The position numbers and the translations under genes are program-made. Under the pieces are notes generated by a model. It was not told the DNA's origin. It made no database searches and saw nothing but the letters and a program-made list of their open reading frames with translations. From Amycolatopsis orientalis DSM 40040 = KCTC 9412 (GTDB lineage: Bacteria; Actinomycetota; Actinomycetes; Mycobacteriales; Pseudonocardiaceae), in assembly GCF_000478275.1 (NCBI RefSeq), contig NZ_ASJB01000064.1, positions 310,001 through 374,000 on the forward strand: a DNA stretch of 64,000 bases. The letters run 5' to 3'. The stretch's first letter is position 1. Each line of letters opens with the position of its first letter. This document shows, one piece after another, positions 19,379 through 29,300 of the stretch.

Positions 19379-20607
19379 CCGGTGACCTCGACGCCGCGAT
19401 CACCAGGGCGTTCCGTGAGGAGTCGGGTCAGGTGATCGCGACCCTGATCCGGGTCACCGGCGACTGGGATCTGGCCGAGGAATGCGTCCAGGAGGCGTTC
19501 GCGCTCGCGCTGCGCACCTGGCCCCGCGACGGTGTCCCCGCGAAACCCGGCGCCTGGCTCACCACCACCGCCCGCAACCGTGCCACCGACCGGATCCGCC
19601 GAGAGGCCGTCGGCGCGGAGAAACTGCGGGAAGCCGCGGACCTGGCCGCCGACGCCGAGCCGGAGTGGAACCACAGCGGCGTCGGCGACGACCGGCTCCG
19701 GCTGATCTTCACCTGCTGCCACCCGGCTCTGCCGATGGAAGGGCAGGTCGCGCTCGCGCTGCGGACCTTGGCCGGGCTCACCACCGCCGAGATCGCCCGC
19801 GCGTTCCTGGTCTCCGAGGCGACGATGTCGCAGCGCCTGGTCCGGGTGAAACGGAAGATCCGCACCGCCGGGATCCCGTACCGCGTCCCGCCCGCCGACC
19901 TGCTGCCCGAACGCACCGCCGCCGTACTGGGCATGCTGTACCTGCTGTTCAACGAGGGCTACTCGGCCAGCGCGGGCACCGATCTGCTGCGCCCGGACCT
20001 GTCCGCGGAGGCCATCCGGCTCGCCAGGGTCCTCGCCGAACTCATGCCCGGCGAACCGGAGGTCCTCGGGCTGCTGGCGCTGCTTCTCCTGCACGACGCC
20101 CGCCGTGTCACCCGCGTCGACGGCGACGGCACGCCCGTCTCGCTCGAGGATCAGGATCGTGGTGGCTGGAACGCCGCCGAGATCGCCGAGGGCACCGAAC
20201 TGCTGGAGACCGCGCTCCGCCGCGGTGTCCCCGGGCAGTACCAGGTCCAGGCCGCCATCGCCGCCTGTCACGCCACCGCGGCGCGGGCCGCCGACACCGA
20301 CTGGGCGCAGATCGCCGCGCTGTACGGGGAACTGCTGCGGTTCGTGCCCTCGCCGGTCGTCGAACTCAACCGGGCGGTGGCCGTCGCGATGGCCGAAGGC
20401 CCCGAGGCCGGGCTCGAACTGGTCGACAAACTGGCCGCGGACGGCAGCCTGCCCGGCTACCACCTGCTTCCCGCGACCCGCGCGGACCTCCTCCGGCGGC
20501 TCGACCGGTTCGGAGAGGCCGCCGACGCCTACCGTGAAGCGCTCGCGCTCACCGGTACCGACGCCGAGCGGGCCTACCTGGCGGGAAAACTCGCCGAAAT
20601 CTCCTGA
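19375..20607 (+). CDS. ECF42-type sigma factor with DUF6596/TPR extension
   Basis: 410 residues from GTG 19375, overlapping the glycosyltransferase stop. Region 2 (LIRVTGDWDLAEECVQEAFALALRTWP) and region 4 (LAGLTTAEIARAFLVSEATMSQRLVRVKRKIR) are followed by a ~200-residue helical extension (LYLLFNEGYSAS, RVDGDG, ELNRAVAVAM) typical of ECF42 sigma factors. These normally sit with a DGPF/YCII-domain gene; none is nearby. The extension may replace an anti-sigma factor. Confidence 0.88.
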   Translation: MTGDLDAAITRAFREESGQVIATLIRVTGDWDLAEECVQEAFALALRTWPRDGVPAKPGAWLTTTARNRATDRIRREAVGAEKLREAADLAADAEPEWNHSGVGDDRLRLIFTCCHPALPMEGQVALALRTLAGLTTAEIARAFLVSEATMSQRLVRVKRKIRTAGIPYRVPPADLLPERTAAVLGMLYLLFNEGYSASAGTDLLRPDLSAEAIRLARVLAELMPGEPEVLGLLALLLLHDARRVTRVDGDGTPVSLEDQDRGGWNAAEIAEGTELLETALRRGVPGQYQVQAAIAACHATAARAADTDWAQIAALYGELLRFVPSPVVELNRAVAVAMAEGPEAGLELVDKLAADGSLPGYHLLPATRADLLRRLDRFGEAADAYREALALTGTDAERAYLAGKLAEIS

Positions 20608-20615
20608 CGGACGGA

Positions 20616-21107
20616 TCAGGCGCGGGCGTGCACGATCAGCCCGCCCACCAGCGCGCCGAAGCCGCCGATCGCGGCCAGTGTCCGGACCAGGTTCCACCGT
20701 TCCCAGACACCTTCGAACTTCGCCCGCAGCGCCTCGAAGTCGGTGCTGTCGCCGTCGAAGCCCGCTTCGAGCGCGTTGTTCAACGGCACGTTGATCGCCA
20801 TGGTCACGATCAGCATCACCAGCAGCAGGACGAATCCCGCGATCAGCCACGGCAGCGCGGACCGCAGCTCCGACCGGAAGTGCAGCGCCGCCGCCACCGC
20901 GGCGAGCAGCGGCGCGCCACCGAAACTCAGCGCGAACCAGCCGTTGAGGATCGCGATGTTGATCTCCCGCATCCCGGTCACATACGTCCGGGCGTCGGCC
21001 CGCCCCAGCCCCGGCATGACCGAGCAGGTGTAGGCGTAGAACAAGCCCGCGATCAACCCCGCCGTGATGACGGCCGCGACCAGGATGACCGTGCTCAGCG
21101 TGGACAC
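20616..21107 (-). CDS. DUF1772 integral membrane protein
   Basis: 163 residues from GTG 21107, which has GGGAGG 8 nt upstream; an ATG at 21143 overlapping the upstream stop would add 12 residues. Four hydrophobic helices are visible (STVILVAAVITAGLIAGLFYAY, WFALSFGGAPLLAAVAAAL, WLIAGFVLLLVMLIVTMAI, TLAAIGGFGALVGGLIV) with the VPLNNAL motif of the anthrone-oxygenase-like DUF1772 family. It is co-directional with the NmrA-like oxidoreductase; its role is probably accessory to oxidative chemistry but unproven. Confidence 0.82.
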   Translation of the reverse strand: MSTLSTVILVAAVITAGLIAGLFYAYTCSVMPGLGRADARTYVTGMREINIAILNGWFALSFGGAPLLAAVAAALHFRSELRSALPWLIAGFVLLLVMLIVTMAINVPLNNALEAGFDGDSTDFEALRAKFEGVWERWNLVRTLAAIGGFGALVGGLIVHARA

Positions 21108-21139
21108 TCCTGTCGCCTCCCTTCCGATTCCCGTTCGTT

Positions 21140-21967
21140 TCATCGATTCCAGACTCCGGTGGCCGCGGCTTTCGCGGCATAGTCGGAGAAGTCCCTCGCG
21201 GGCCTGCCCAGTACCTGTTCGACGTCATCGGTGAGCGAGGCATTCCGGCCGTCGAGGATGCGCGTGAACAGGTCGGTCAGGCCCTCGATCTCCTCCTCCG
21301 GCACACCCTGTTCGGCAGCCCCCGCCGCGAACTCCGCCGCGGAGACCGGAACGTACCGGACATCCCGCCCCGCAGCCTTGCCGATTTCCGCCGCCACGTC
21401 CGCGAAACCCAGCAACCGGGGCCCGGTCAGCTCGTACACCCGGCCGTCGTGCCCGTCGGTGGTCAGCGCCGTCACCACGACGTCGACGATGTCCTCGACG
21501 TCGATGAACGGCTCGGTCACCTGCCCGGCGGGGAGCACGATCTCACCGGCGAGCACCGGTTCCAGCAGGAAGTGCTCGCTGAAGTTCTGCGCGAACCAGC
21601 TGGACCGCACGACCGTCCACTCGGCACCGGACTCGCGCACCCCTTCCTCACTGACCACGGCCTCCTCCTCACCGCGGCCGGACAGCAGCACCAGCCGCCG
21701 GACGCCGTGCTCCACGGCCAGCTTCGAGAAGTCGCGGATCGCCTCGGCGGCGCCGGGGAAGGCGAGGTCGGGGTAGTAGGTCAGATAGGCCGCGCCGACG
21801 CCGGTGACCGCCGCCGTCCAGGTGGACCTGTCGTCCCAGTCGAACGCCGGACGCGACGCCTTCCGGACCTCGATCCCCAGGTCGGTCAGCCGCCGTGCCA
21901 CCCGGCGCCCGGTCTTGCCCGTCGCACCGAGGACCAGCACCGTCTCGTTGTTCTTCGTCTCTGTCAT
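21140..21967 (-). CDS. NmrA/atypical SDR NAD(P)-binding protein
   Basis: 275 residues from ATG 21967, which follows AGGGG. The N-terminus ETVLVLGATGKTGRRVARRL is the GxxGxxG motif of atypical (NmrA-like) short-chain dehydrogenases; AGQVTEPFIDVEDIVDVVV and YELTGPRLLGFADVAAEI are diagnostic of the ergot-alkaloid-synthase/AgnL4-like subgroup. It probably works as a quinone or redox-sensing oxidoreductase. Divergent from an AraC activator across 82 nt, which suggests that this regulator controls it and the DUF1772 gene. Confidence 0.85.
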   Translation of the reverse strand: MTETKNNETVLVLGATGKTGRRVARRLTDLGIEVRKASRPAFDWDDRSTWTAAVTGVGAAYLTYYPDLAFPGAAEAIRDFSKLAVEHGVRRLVLLSGRGEEEAVVSEEGVRESGAEWTVVRSSWFAQNFSEHFLLEPVLAGEIVLPAGQVTEPFIDVEDIVDVVVTALTTDGHDGRVYELTGPRLLGFADVAAEIGKAAGRDVRYVPVSAAEFAAGAAEQGVPEEEIEGLTDLFTRILDGRNASLTDDVEQVLGRPARDFSDYAAKAAATGVWNR

Positions 21968-22049
21968 GCCCCTAGTCAAGCGCCTCGGAATGAGACTCGA
22001 CATAGTTCAAAGGCTCTATTCCATGTTTCATCGTCTACACTTGGCGGGT

Positions 22050-22988
22050 ATGGACCCCCTCGCCGGACTGCTCGACGGACCTCGCGCCCGCGGCGCGTTC
22101 CTGCTGAAATCGGTGATGACCCCGCCGTGGTCACTGCGCGTGGAGGACGAGGCGCCGCTGACGGTGATGGCCCAGGTTCGCGGGGACTCCTGGGTCGTGC
22201 CCGAGCACGGGGACGCCGTCCGGCTCGGCGCCGGCGACATCGCCATCGCCCGCGGCCCCGACCCGTATCTCGTCGCGGACGATCCGGCCACGCCACCGCA
22301 GGCGATGATCCTGCCGGGACAGGAATGCCTGGCCCCCGACGGACGGCACCTCACCGAGCTGTCCGACCTCGGCGTCCGCACCTGGGGCAGCGATCCGGAC
22401 GGCCCCGTCGTCCTGCTGACCGGCACCTATCCGCTAGAGGGCGAGATCAGCAAACGGCTCCTCACCGCGCTGCCACCGCTGCTGGTCGTGCGGGACGAGG
22501 AGTGGGAGAACCCGCTCGTGCCGTTGCTCGCCGGGGAGATCGTCAAGGACTCGCCGGGGCAGGAAGCCGTCCTGGACAGGGTGCTCGATCTGCTCCTGGT
22601 CGCCGCGCTGCGGACCTGGTTCGACCGGCCAGGGGCCGCGGCACCGGCCTGGTATCGCGCGCATCGTGACCCCGTCGTCGGGCGGGCGCTGAAACTGTTG
22701 CAGCACAAGCCTTCCGAGCCGTGGACGGTGGCGAGCCTCGCGGCCGACACCGGGGTTTCACGGGCCGCGTTCGCCCGCCGGTTCACCGCCGCGGTCGGCG
22801 AACCACCGATGGCCTACCTCGCGAGCTGGCGCATCGCACTCGCCGCGGATCTGCTGCGGCAGCACCCCGACGTCACCATCGGCGCGGTCGCGCGGCAGGT
22901 CGGCTACGGCAGTTCGTTCGCGCTCAGCACCGCGTTCAAACGCGAACACGGCGTCAGCCCGCAGCACTACCGCGCCGGCGTCGCGTAG
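22050..22988 (+). CDS. AraC family transcriptional regulator
   Basis: 312 residues. N-terminal cupin-type sensor (AraC_binding_2-like, WSLRVEDEAPLTVMAQVRGDSWVV, GDIAIARGPDPYLVAD). C-terminal double HTH: VASLAADTGVSRAAFARRFTAAVGEPPMAYL and IGAVARQVGYGSSFALSTAFKREHGVSPQHYR. TACACT at 22036-22041, 8 nt before ATG, suggests a leaderless transcript. It probably activates the divergent NmrA/DUF1772 pair. Its 3' end overlaps the convergent WYL gene by 22 nt. Confidence 0.88.
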   Translation: MDPLAGLLDGPRARGAFLLKSVMTPPWSLRVEDEAPLTVMAQVRGDSWVVPEHGDAVRLGAGDIAIARGPDPYLVADDPATPPQAMILPGQECLAPDGRHLTELSDLGVRTWGSDPDGPVVLLTGTYPLEGEISKRLLTALPPLLVVRDEEWENPLVPLLAGEIVKDSPGQEAVLDRVLDLLLVAALRTWFDRPGAAAPAWYRAHRDPVVGRALKLLQHKPSEPWTVASLAADTGVSRAAFARRFTAAVGEPPMAYLASWRIALAADLLRQHPDVTIGAVARQVGYGSSFALSTAFKREHGVSPQHYRAGVA

Positions 22989-23920
22989 CGCTCGACCAGT
23001 TCCGCGCCGATCCGCGCGAGTTCCTCCTGGACCGACGGCGGGCCCAGTACCTCGATCATCGAGCCCCAGCCCGCGAGTTTCTGGGCGATCATCCACGCCA
23101 CCGGCGCCGACACCGTCACCCGCACCCGTCCGTCGCCGAGTGTCTCCTCGACCACCGACTGCCGTCCGAAGTGGTCCTGGAGGATCGGCAGATGCCGCTC
23201 CGCGATGAGCACGGTGGCGTCCAGCCCCGAGCGTCGTCGTTCGATCTGATCGACCACGCCCTCCCACGCCCGCGACAACTCGAAGTCGTCCGGGCGCGCC
23301 GCGGGCAGGTCGCTCACCTCGACGTCGGCCATCCGGTCGACGCGGAAGGTCCGCTGGCCCTTCTCGGTGCCGGCGATGAGGTACCAGACGTCGTCCTTGT
23401 CCACCAGGCCCCACGGATCCACCAGCCGCTCGGCCGGGGCGGCCCCCTTCTTCGCGTAACCGAAGCGGACCTTGCGGCGGCGGACGATCCCAGCCTGCAG
23501 CACGGTCAGCGGTGCGGGCCGTTCCTTCTCCCGCTCACCCCAGCGGGACGGATCGATGACGACCGCGTCCGCGGCGGCCTGGGCGTCGGCCCGGAAGGTG
23601 TCGGGCAGGGCGCGGACCAGTTTCCGCAGGGCGGATCTGACCTCCGGCGAGATCGACGCCGCCGGCCCGGCGAGCAGGAACAACGCCTGCGCCTCCGACG
23701 CCGACAGTCCACTGAGGTCCGTCCGCGCGCCGCCGATCAGCGACCACCCGCCACCGCGGCCCGGCTGCGGGTACACCGGCACGCCCGCCGCCGACAGCGC
23801 GTCGAGGTCCCGCCGGGCCGTGGCGACCGAGATCTCGAGTTCGTCGGCCAGCTCCGAAGCCGTGACCCGGCCCCGCGCCTGCATCAGCAGAAGGGTGGCC
23901 ACCAGGCGATCAGCACGCAT
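22967..23920 (-). CDS. WYL-domain YafY-family regulator
   Basis: 317 residues from ATG 23920. N-terminal DeoR-like HTH (RLVATLLLMQARGRVTASELADELEISVATARRDLDAL), then the WYL domain with VDPWGLVDKDDVWYLIAGTEKGQRTFRVDRM, and a C-terminal WCX extension. WYL domains sense small ligands or nucleic acids. It probably regulates the divergent SDR gene at 24101. An extremely long hairpin lies in the divergent region. Confidence 0.87.
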   Translation of the reverse strand: MRADRLVATLLLMQARGRVTASELADELEISVATARRDLDALSAAGVPVYPQPGRGGGWSLIGGARTDLSGLSASEAQALFLLAGPAASISPEVRSALRKLVRALPDTFRADAQAAADAVVIDPSRWGEREKERPAPLTVLQAGIVRRRKVRFGYAKKGAAPAERLVDPWGLVDKDDVWYLIAGTEKGQRTFRVDRMADVEVSDLPAARPDDFELSRAWEGVVDQIERRRSGLDATVLIAERHLPILQDHFGRQSVVEETLGDGRVRVTVSAPVAWMIAQKLAGWGSMIEVLGPPSVQEELARIGAELVERYATPAR

Positions 23921-23971
23921 ACGGCTCAGTCTGGCAGGTAAACCGCTCACCCGATGCGCACTTTGGGTACC

Positions 23972-24036
23972 CGCGTTTCGTCCTCTGGATGTGGTAGTTC
24001 GCGATGCCAACTACCGCATCCAGAGGACGAAACGCG
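23972..24036. repeat. 28-bp hairpin in a divergent promoter region
   Basis: Arms 23972-23999 and 24009-24036 pair over 28 bp with a single G-T, loop 9 nt. It lies 52 nt upstream of the WYL gene start and 64 nt upstream of the SDR gene start, so it cannot serve as a 3' terminator of either. It may be a cruciform-forming operator or the remains of a palindromic repeat. Confidence 0.6.
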
Positions 24037-24100
24037 AGCTTGACCCTCACATCGATGTCAGGGCTTACGGTCGGCCGCAACCGACCTCGAAGGAGCACAC

Positions 24101-24739
24101 ATGGCAGGCGCAGTGGTCATCGGCGCGGGACCGGGCATCGGACGCTCCGTGGCCCTCCGGTTCGCCCGTGAAGGGCTGCCGATCACCCTCATCGCCCGCA
24201 CCGAGGCGACCCTCGCCCCGGTGGCCGCGGAAATCGGGACCGCACTCGCGCTGACCGCCGACGTCACCGACGAGAAAGCACTCACGACCGCCCTCGACGC
24301 CGCCGTCCGCGAACACGGCGTGCCCGACGTCGTGGTCTACAACGCCGCCGTCATCCAGGCCGACGCCCCCGGCGAACTCACGACTGAAGAGCACCTCAGG
24401 GCCTGGTCGGTCAACGTCGTCGGGGCGATCACCACCGCCGCTCACGTCGCGCCGCGGATGGCCGAACGCGGCTCCGGCACGATCATCATCACCGGCGGAA
24501 TGCCGGACGCCGTACCGGAGTACACCAGCCTGTCGCTCGGCAAGGCCGGTGTCCGTGCGCTGGTCTCACTGCTGGACAAGCGATTCGGGCCCTCGGGCGT
24601 GCACGTCGCGTCGGTCACCGTCGCCGGCGCCGTCGCGAAGGGGACACCGTTCGACCCGGACGACATCGCCGAGCACTACTGGCGCCTGCACACCCAGCCG
24701 CACGACGGCAGGCTGCGGGAGATCGTCCACAAAGGATGA
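24101..24739 (+). CDS. Short-chain dehydrogenase/reductase-like protein
   Basis: 212 residues with a good ribosome site (GAAGGAG). The N-terminal NAD(P) motif is GAGPGIGRSVALRFA. The catalytic block is unusual: after the Ser-containing strand IIITGG it reads EYTSLSLGKAGVRAL, so Tyr and Lys are seven residues apart rather than in YxxxK. This subgroup may act differently from classical SDRs or be a binding protein. Convergent with the pentapeptide-repeat gene, 6 nt apart. Confidence 0.8.
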   Translation: MAGAVVIGAGPGIGRSVALRFAREGLPITLIARTEATLAPVAAEIGTALALTADVTDEKALTTALDAAVREHGVPDVVVYNAAVIQADAPGELTTEEHLRAWSVNVVGAITTAAHVAPRMAERGSGTIIITGGMPDAVPEYTSLSLGKAGVRALVSLLDKRFGPSGVHVASVTVAGAVAKGTPFDPDDIAEHYWRLHTQPHDGRLREIVHKG

Positions 24740-24745
24740 AAACGG

Positions 24746-25549
24746 CTACCAGTGTGCCGGGTGGGAGAGCGACTCGGGCAGCGTCGTCGTCGCGTCGCCC
24801 TTGGCCGCGTCCACCTGGGACTGGATGAGGAAGAGCGCGCCACGCAGATCCGCGCCACGGATGTCGGCGTCGCGCAGGTCCGCCCCGATGACGTCGGCCT
24901 GGCGCAGATCGGCGCCGCGCAAGTCCGCGCCGATCAGGTAAGCCCCGCGAAGGAGCGCGCCACGCAGGTTCGCGCCCTTCAGTTTCGCGCCGATGAGGTC
25001 GGCACCGCGCCGGTCCTTCTTCTTGCCCGGAACCTCGGCGCGGGCGAGTTCGCTCGCGCGCAGCAGGAGGCCGTTCACCTCGCCCCGGTGCGCGTGGACG
25101 TCCAGTTTCCGCAGCACGTCGGGTTTCTCCAGCGTCATCCGCTCGGTCCGGTCGATCATCCCGGCCAGGTCGCCGCGGATCGGCGCCGACGTCGGCAGTG
25201 CGGCCGCCTCGGTGAGGTAGTAGAGCAGTTCCTGCAGATCCCGCATGACCGGGAACACCGCGAACATCGACTTCGCCGTCTTCGGCGCCTTCCGCCAGTC
25301 CTCGCCGTCGAAGGTGACCTGCGAGACCTTCTGGCCCGCGCCGAAGCAGTCGTAGACCGTGCAGCCGGTGAAGCCCGTCTTGCGGAGCTTGTCGTGGATG
25401 CCGCACCGGGAGTCCGCGAGCAGGTTCGGGCACGCTTGGCCCGCCGGTTTGGTGATCGCGAAGTCGGCCGAAGCCGCGAAGGCCGGGACGACACAGCACA
25501 GGCCGAAGCAGTTCTCGCAGTCGGCTCGCAGGCTCGAAAGGGCTGGCAC
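24746..25549 (-). CDS. Cys-rich pentapeptide-repeat protein
   Basis: 267 residues from GTG 25549; an upstream ATG at 25615 is possible. The N-terminal 75 residues carry eight or more cysteines (CENCFGLCC, ACPNL, RCGIHD, GCTVYDCFGAGQ), a conserved module that could bind metal or an Fe-S cluster. The C-terminal part has about a dozen A(D/N)LxG pentapeptides (GADLRGADLRQADVIGADLR) forming a right-handed beta-helix, followed by a short tail. Some such proteins protect gyrase, but the Cys-rich head marks a different, uncharacterised subgroup. Confidence 0.82.
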   Translation of the reverse strand: MPALSSLRADCENCFGLCCVVPAFAASADFAITKPAGQACPNLLADSRCGIHDKLRKTGFTGCTVYDCFGAGQKVSQVTFDGEDWRKAPKTAKSMFAVFPVMRDLQELLYYLTEAAALPTSAPIRGDLAGMIDRTERMTLEKPDVLRKLDVHAHRGEVNGLLLRASELARAEVPGKKKDRRGADLIGAKLKGANLRGALLRGAYLIGADLRGADLRQADVIGADLRDADIRGADLRGALFLIQSQVDAAKGDATTTLPESLSHPAHW

Positions 25550-25819
25550 GGTGATTCGGGCTCCAGAGGATCGGCAGGTGTTCCACCCACAGGGTACGGA
25601 GGAGCCCAGGTCCACTTTCCGTGCAGGGCACCCCCCGCTAATGGTCGCCAGACGAAGGTCGGGTCCTGCCCCATTCAGTCGATATCGGACATGTCAAACG
25701 CTCAATAACCTCGATCTTCGTGGGCTTCGGCAGGTGCCGTCCCATGCGGTCGAGCTGGACCGCTTTCCTCTCCCGTGGTCTTGACCGGCCGGTCCCCCTG
25801 CGAACGACAGGACGAACGC

Positions 25820-27001
<1,182 letters not shown>

Positions 27002-27017
27002 TCTCACGCCCCACACA

Positions 27018-27072
27018 CGCCAGGAAAGGACCTTTCCTCGCAGAATTTGCGAGGAAAGGTCCTTTCCTGGCG
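27018..27072. terminator. Perfect 25-bp bidirectional hairpin
   Basis: Arms 27018-27042 and 27048-27072 are perfectly complementary with a 5-nt loop. It lies between the convergent protease (stop 27001) and lipase (stop 27084) genes, so it can serve both. The arm itself contains the shorter palindrome AGGAAAGGACCTTTCCT. Confidence 0.8.
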
Positions 27073-27083
27073 TCGGCGGCGGG

Positions 27084-27953
27084 CTACAGCACCTTCCGGA
27101 TGCTGGGCACCACGGCCGCGAGTCCGGCGGCGTTCGGGTGCAGGGGCGCGAAGCTGTTGTTCACCACCGACGGGATGAGCCCTTCGATCCACTTGACGCC
27201 GATCGGCTGGCAGGCGTCGTGCCCGATGCTCGGCGTCCGGATGTCGACGTAGCTCGCGCCGTGCGCCGCGGACTGTTCGGCCATGCGCGCGTTGAGCCGG
27301 TCGATGTTGGCCTGGATGTAGTCGGCGTCCTGCGGCAGTACCGGCACGAGCGGCCAGCAGCCGCCGCCCTTGATCCCGGTCGGGTAGCCGACCATGACGA
27401 TCTTCGCTTGCGGGGCACGCTGGCGGATCTGCTCGATGACCGTCCCGTAGGTGGCGGCGAAGGCGTCGATCCTGGTCGCGTACTTGTCCACCCCGCCCGC
27501 GGTGTTGGCCGCCTTGCACGACGTCCCCACCGGAAGCAGGTTCACACACGACGTCGCGAGCCCGACCAGCCCGACATCGTTGCCGCCGATGCCCACGGTC
27601 ACCAGGGTGGTGTCGGCGGACAGCGCGTCGTACTGCGGCGGGTTGGTGCCGGAGATGATGCCTTTCTGCGGATTGCTGAAATGCGATGTGGTCGCGGCAC
27701 CACAGGTGACGTCGCGCAGTTCGTCGACCTCGATCTCCCTCGCCAGCAGGCCCGCGTAGTTGATCGCGGACCGGGCGCAGGTGAGCAGATCGGACTGCGG
27801 CAGGACCACGGAACCGGCCGAGAACGAGTCACCCATCGCGACGTACACCTGGCGCTCGGCCGCGATGGCCGGTGTCCCGAATCCGGCGAGGGTGAGTGCG
27901 GTGCCCGCCACCGCGGCGATACGAACGAGTCTTCCCCAGCGAGAACGTGTCAC
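27084..27953 (-). CDS. Secreted SGNH/GDSL hydrolase (lipase/esterase)
   Basis: 289 residues from GTG 27953, chosen because AGGAGG ends 5 nt upstream (an ATG at 27968 lacks this). The signal peptide is followed by a mature N-terminus QVYVAMGDSFSAGS (block I GDSF). Block III is VGIGGNDVG, and the C-terminal His of block V lies in PLHPNAAG. Several Cys pairs suggest disulfides as in Streptomyces SGNH lipases. Extracellular ester hydrolase. The divergent PucR-type regulator may control it. Confidence 0.9.
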   Translation of the reverse strand: MTRSRWGRLVRIAAVAGTALTLAGFGTPAIAAERQVYVAMGDSFSAGSVVLPQSDLLTCARSAINYAGLLAREIEVDELRDVTCGAATTSHFSNPQKGIISGTNPPQYDALSADTTLVTVGIGGNDVGLVGLATSCVNLLPVGTSCKAANTAGGVDKYATRIDAFAATYGTVIEQIRQRAPQAKIVMVGYPTGIKGGGCWPLVPVLPQDADYIQANIDRLNARMAEQSAAHGASYVDIRTPSIGHDACQPIGVKWIEGLIPSVVNNSFAPLHPNAAGLAAVVPSIRKVL

Positions 27954-28047
27954 TGCCGCCTCCTGCATGCGTCGTCGAATGCCGCCGACAGCGTCCGCCG
28001 GGGAGCGGGTGAACCACTAGAACGGAGGCGCGCGTACTTGATCGGAG

Positions 28048-28063
28048 TTTTGTAGGTTTCCTC
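28048..28063 (+). repeat. 16-bp flanking repeat, left (TTTTGTAGGTTTCCTC)
   Basis: Lies immediately before the ATG of the PucR-type gene. Its inverted counterpart with one mismatch is at 29240-29255, near the end of the same gene. It may be an operator for the lipase/PucR divergent region, or one end of an inserted module. Confidence 0.55.
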
Positions 28064-28064
28064 T

Positions 28065-29300
28065 ATGACCACGCCGTCCGCGCAGCCGTGGCGCCGGCTG
28101 GACGCCTCGGTGCTCACCCGGCTGGAACCGGACACCGCCGCGATCGCGTCCGCCGCGCTGGACCAGGTCCGCGCCGGGCTGCGGACCCCGCTGGACCACC
28201 GGACGGCGGCGAACCTGCAAACCACCCTCGACGTCGCGCTGTCGGCCTTCTTCAGCGAGATCGGCCACCCCGACGTCACCACCGACCGCGAGGTCTACCG
28301 CGCGCAGGGCCGGGCCCAGCACACCGCGGGCCGCAGCCTGGAGGAGATGCTCGGCTTCTACCAGTCGGCCGCGCTGGGAGTATGGCGGCAGCTCACCTCG
28401 GCGGCACCGGCCGTGGACCTCCCCACCCAGGCGATCGTGGAACTCGGCGAGGCGCTCTTCGCGTTCATCGCGGAACTCTCGGCCGCGGCCGCCGACGGAT
28501 ACGCCGAAGCGCGGTCACAGGCGGCGCGGGCCGGGCAAGCACGGCGCGACCGGCTCCTCGGTCTCCTGCTCACCGAACCGGCGGCCGCCCGCGACGTGCT
28601 CGACGACGCCGCGAGCCAGGCCGCGTGGGTACCGCCTGACCGGCTCGTCATCGCCGTCACCAGCGCCGACGTCGCGCCGCGGTTGCTGGACCGGATGCCG
28701 GGCCGGGTGCTGATCGGCCGCCACGACGACCTCACGGCCGTGGTCATGCCCGCCGACCGGCTGGAGTGGTACCTCGGCCGGTTGCGGGATCTGCTCGGTC
28801 GGGACCAAGCCGGGGTCGGCCCGGTGGTCCCGTTGCGTTCGGCCGCACTCGGCGCCCGCCGGGCGAGCGCGCTGTGGCGGCTCACCCGCACCGGCGCACT
28901 CGGTGAAAGCGCCCTCGTCCACACCACCGACCACCGCATCGACCTGCTGCTGACCGCCGACCCGGAACTCGCCGCCGAGTTCGCGAAGGACGTCCTCGCC
29001 CCGCTGGCGGGCCTGCCCGAACCGGCGAGACAACGGCTGACCGCGACACTGGCGGCCTGGCTCGCGCGGCCAGACCAGCCGCAGGCGATCGGTGTCGAAC
29101 TGCATGTCCACGTCCAGACCGTCCGGTACCGGATCCGGCAGCTGCGGACGCTCTTCGGCGGCACGATCGACGACCCGGCGGGCCGCTTCGCACTCGCCAC
29201 CGCGCTGCGGATCGATCCGCATGTCTCGTCGCTGGTATCGAGGGAACCTACAAAAGGCTCAGCGCGGGACGTCCATGCGCTGCGTCCCGACGACCGATAG
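28065..29300 (+). CDS. PucR family transcriptional regulator
   Basis: 411 residues. The C-terminal PucR HTH is clear: AWLARPDQPQAIGVELHVHVQTVRYRIRQLRTLFG, then DDPAGRFALATALRI. The N-terminal helical region (AIASAALDQVRAGLRTPLDHRTA) is a sensor domain found in RsbRD-like and PucR proteins, and a GGDEF-like degenerate middle may be present. Divergent from the lipase gene. A 16-bp repeat sits directly before the ATG; its inverted copy lies 45 nt before the stop. The 3' end overlaps the convergent XRE gene by 42 nt. Confidence 0.85.
   Translation: MTTPSAQPWRRLDASVLTRLEPDTAAIASAALDQVRAGLRTPLDHRTAANLQTTLDVALSAFFSEIGHPDVTTDREVYRAQGRAQHTAGRSLEEMLGFYQSAALGVWRQLTSAAPAVDLPTQAIVELGEALFAFIAELSAAAADGYAEARSQAARAGQARRDRLLGLLLTEPAAARDVLDDAASQAAWVPPDRLVIAVTSADVAPRLLDRMPGRVLIGRHDDLTAVVMPADRLEWYLGRLRDLLGRDQAGVGPVVPLRSAALGARRASALWRLTRTGALGESALVHTTDHRIDLLLTADPELAAEFAKDVLAPLAGLPEPARQRLTATLAAWLARPDQPQAIGVELHVHVQTVRYRIRQLRTLFGGTIDDPAGRFALATALRIDPHVSSLVSREPTKGSARDVHALRPDDR
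29240..29255 (-). repeat. 16-bp flanking repeat, right (inverted copy)
   Basis: Reads TTTTGTAGGTTCCCTC on the minus strand, 15 of 16 identical to 28048-28063. It is inside the last codons of the PucR-type gene, close to the overlap with the convergent XRE gene. Confidence 0.55.
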
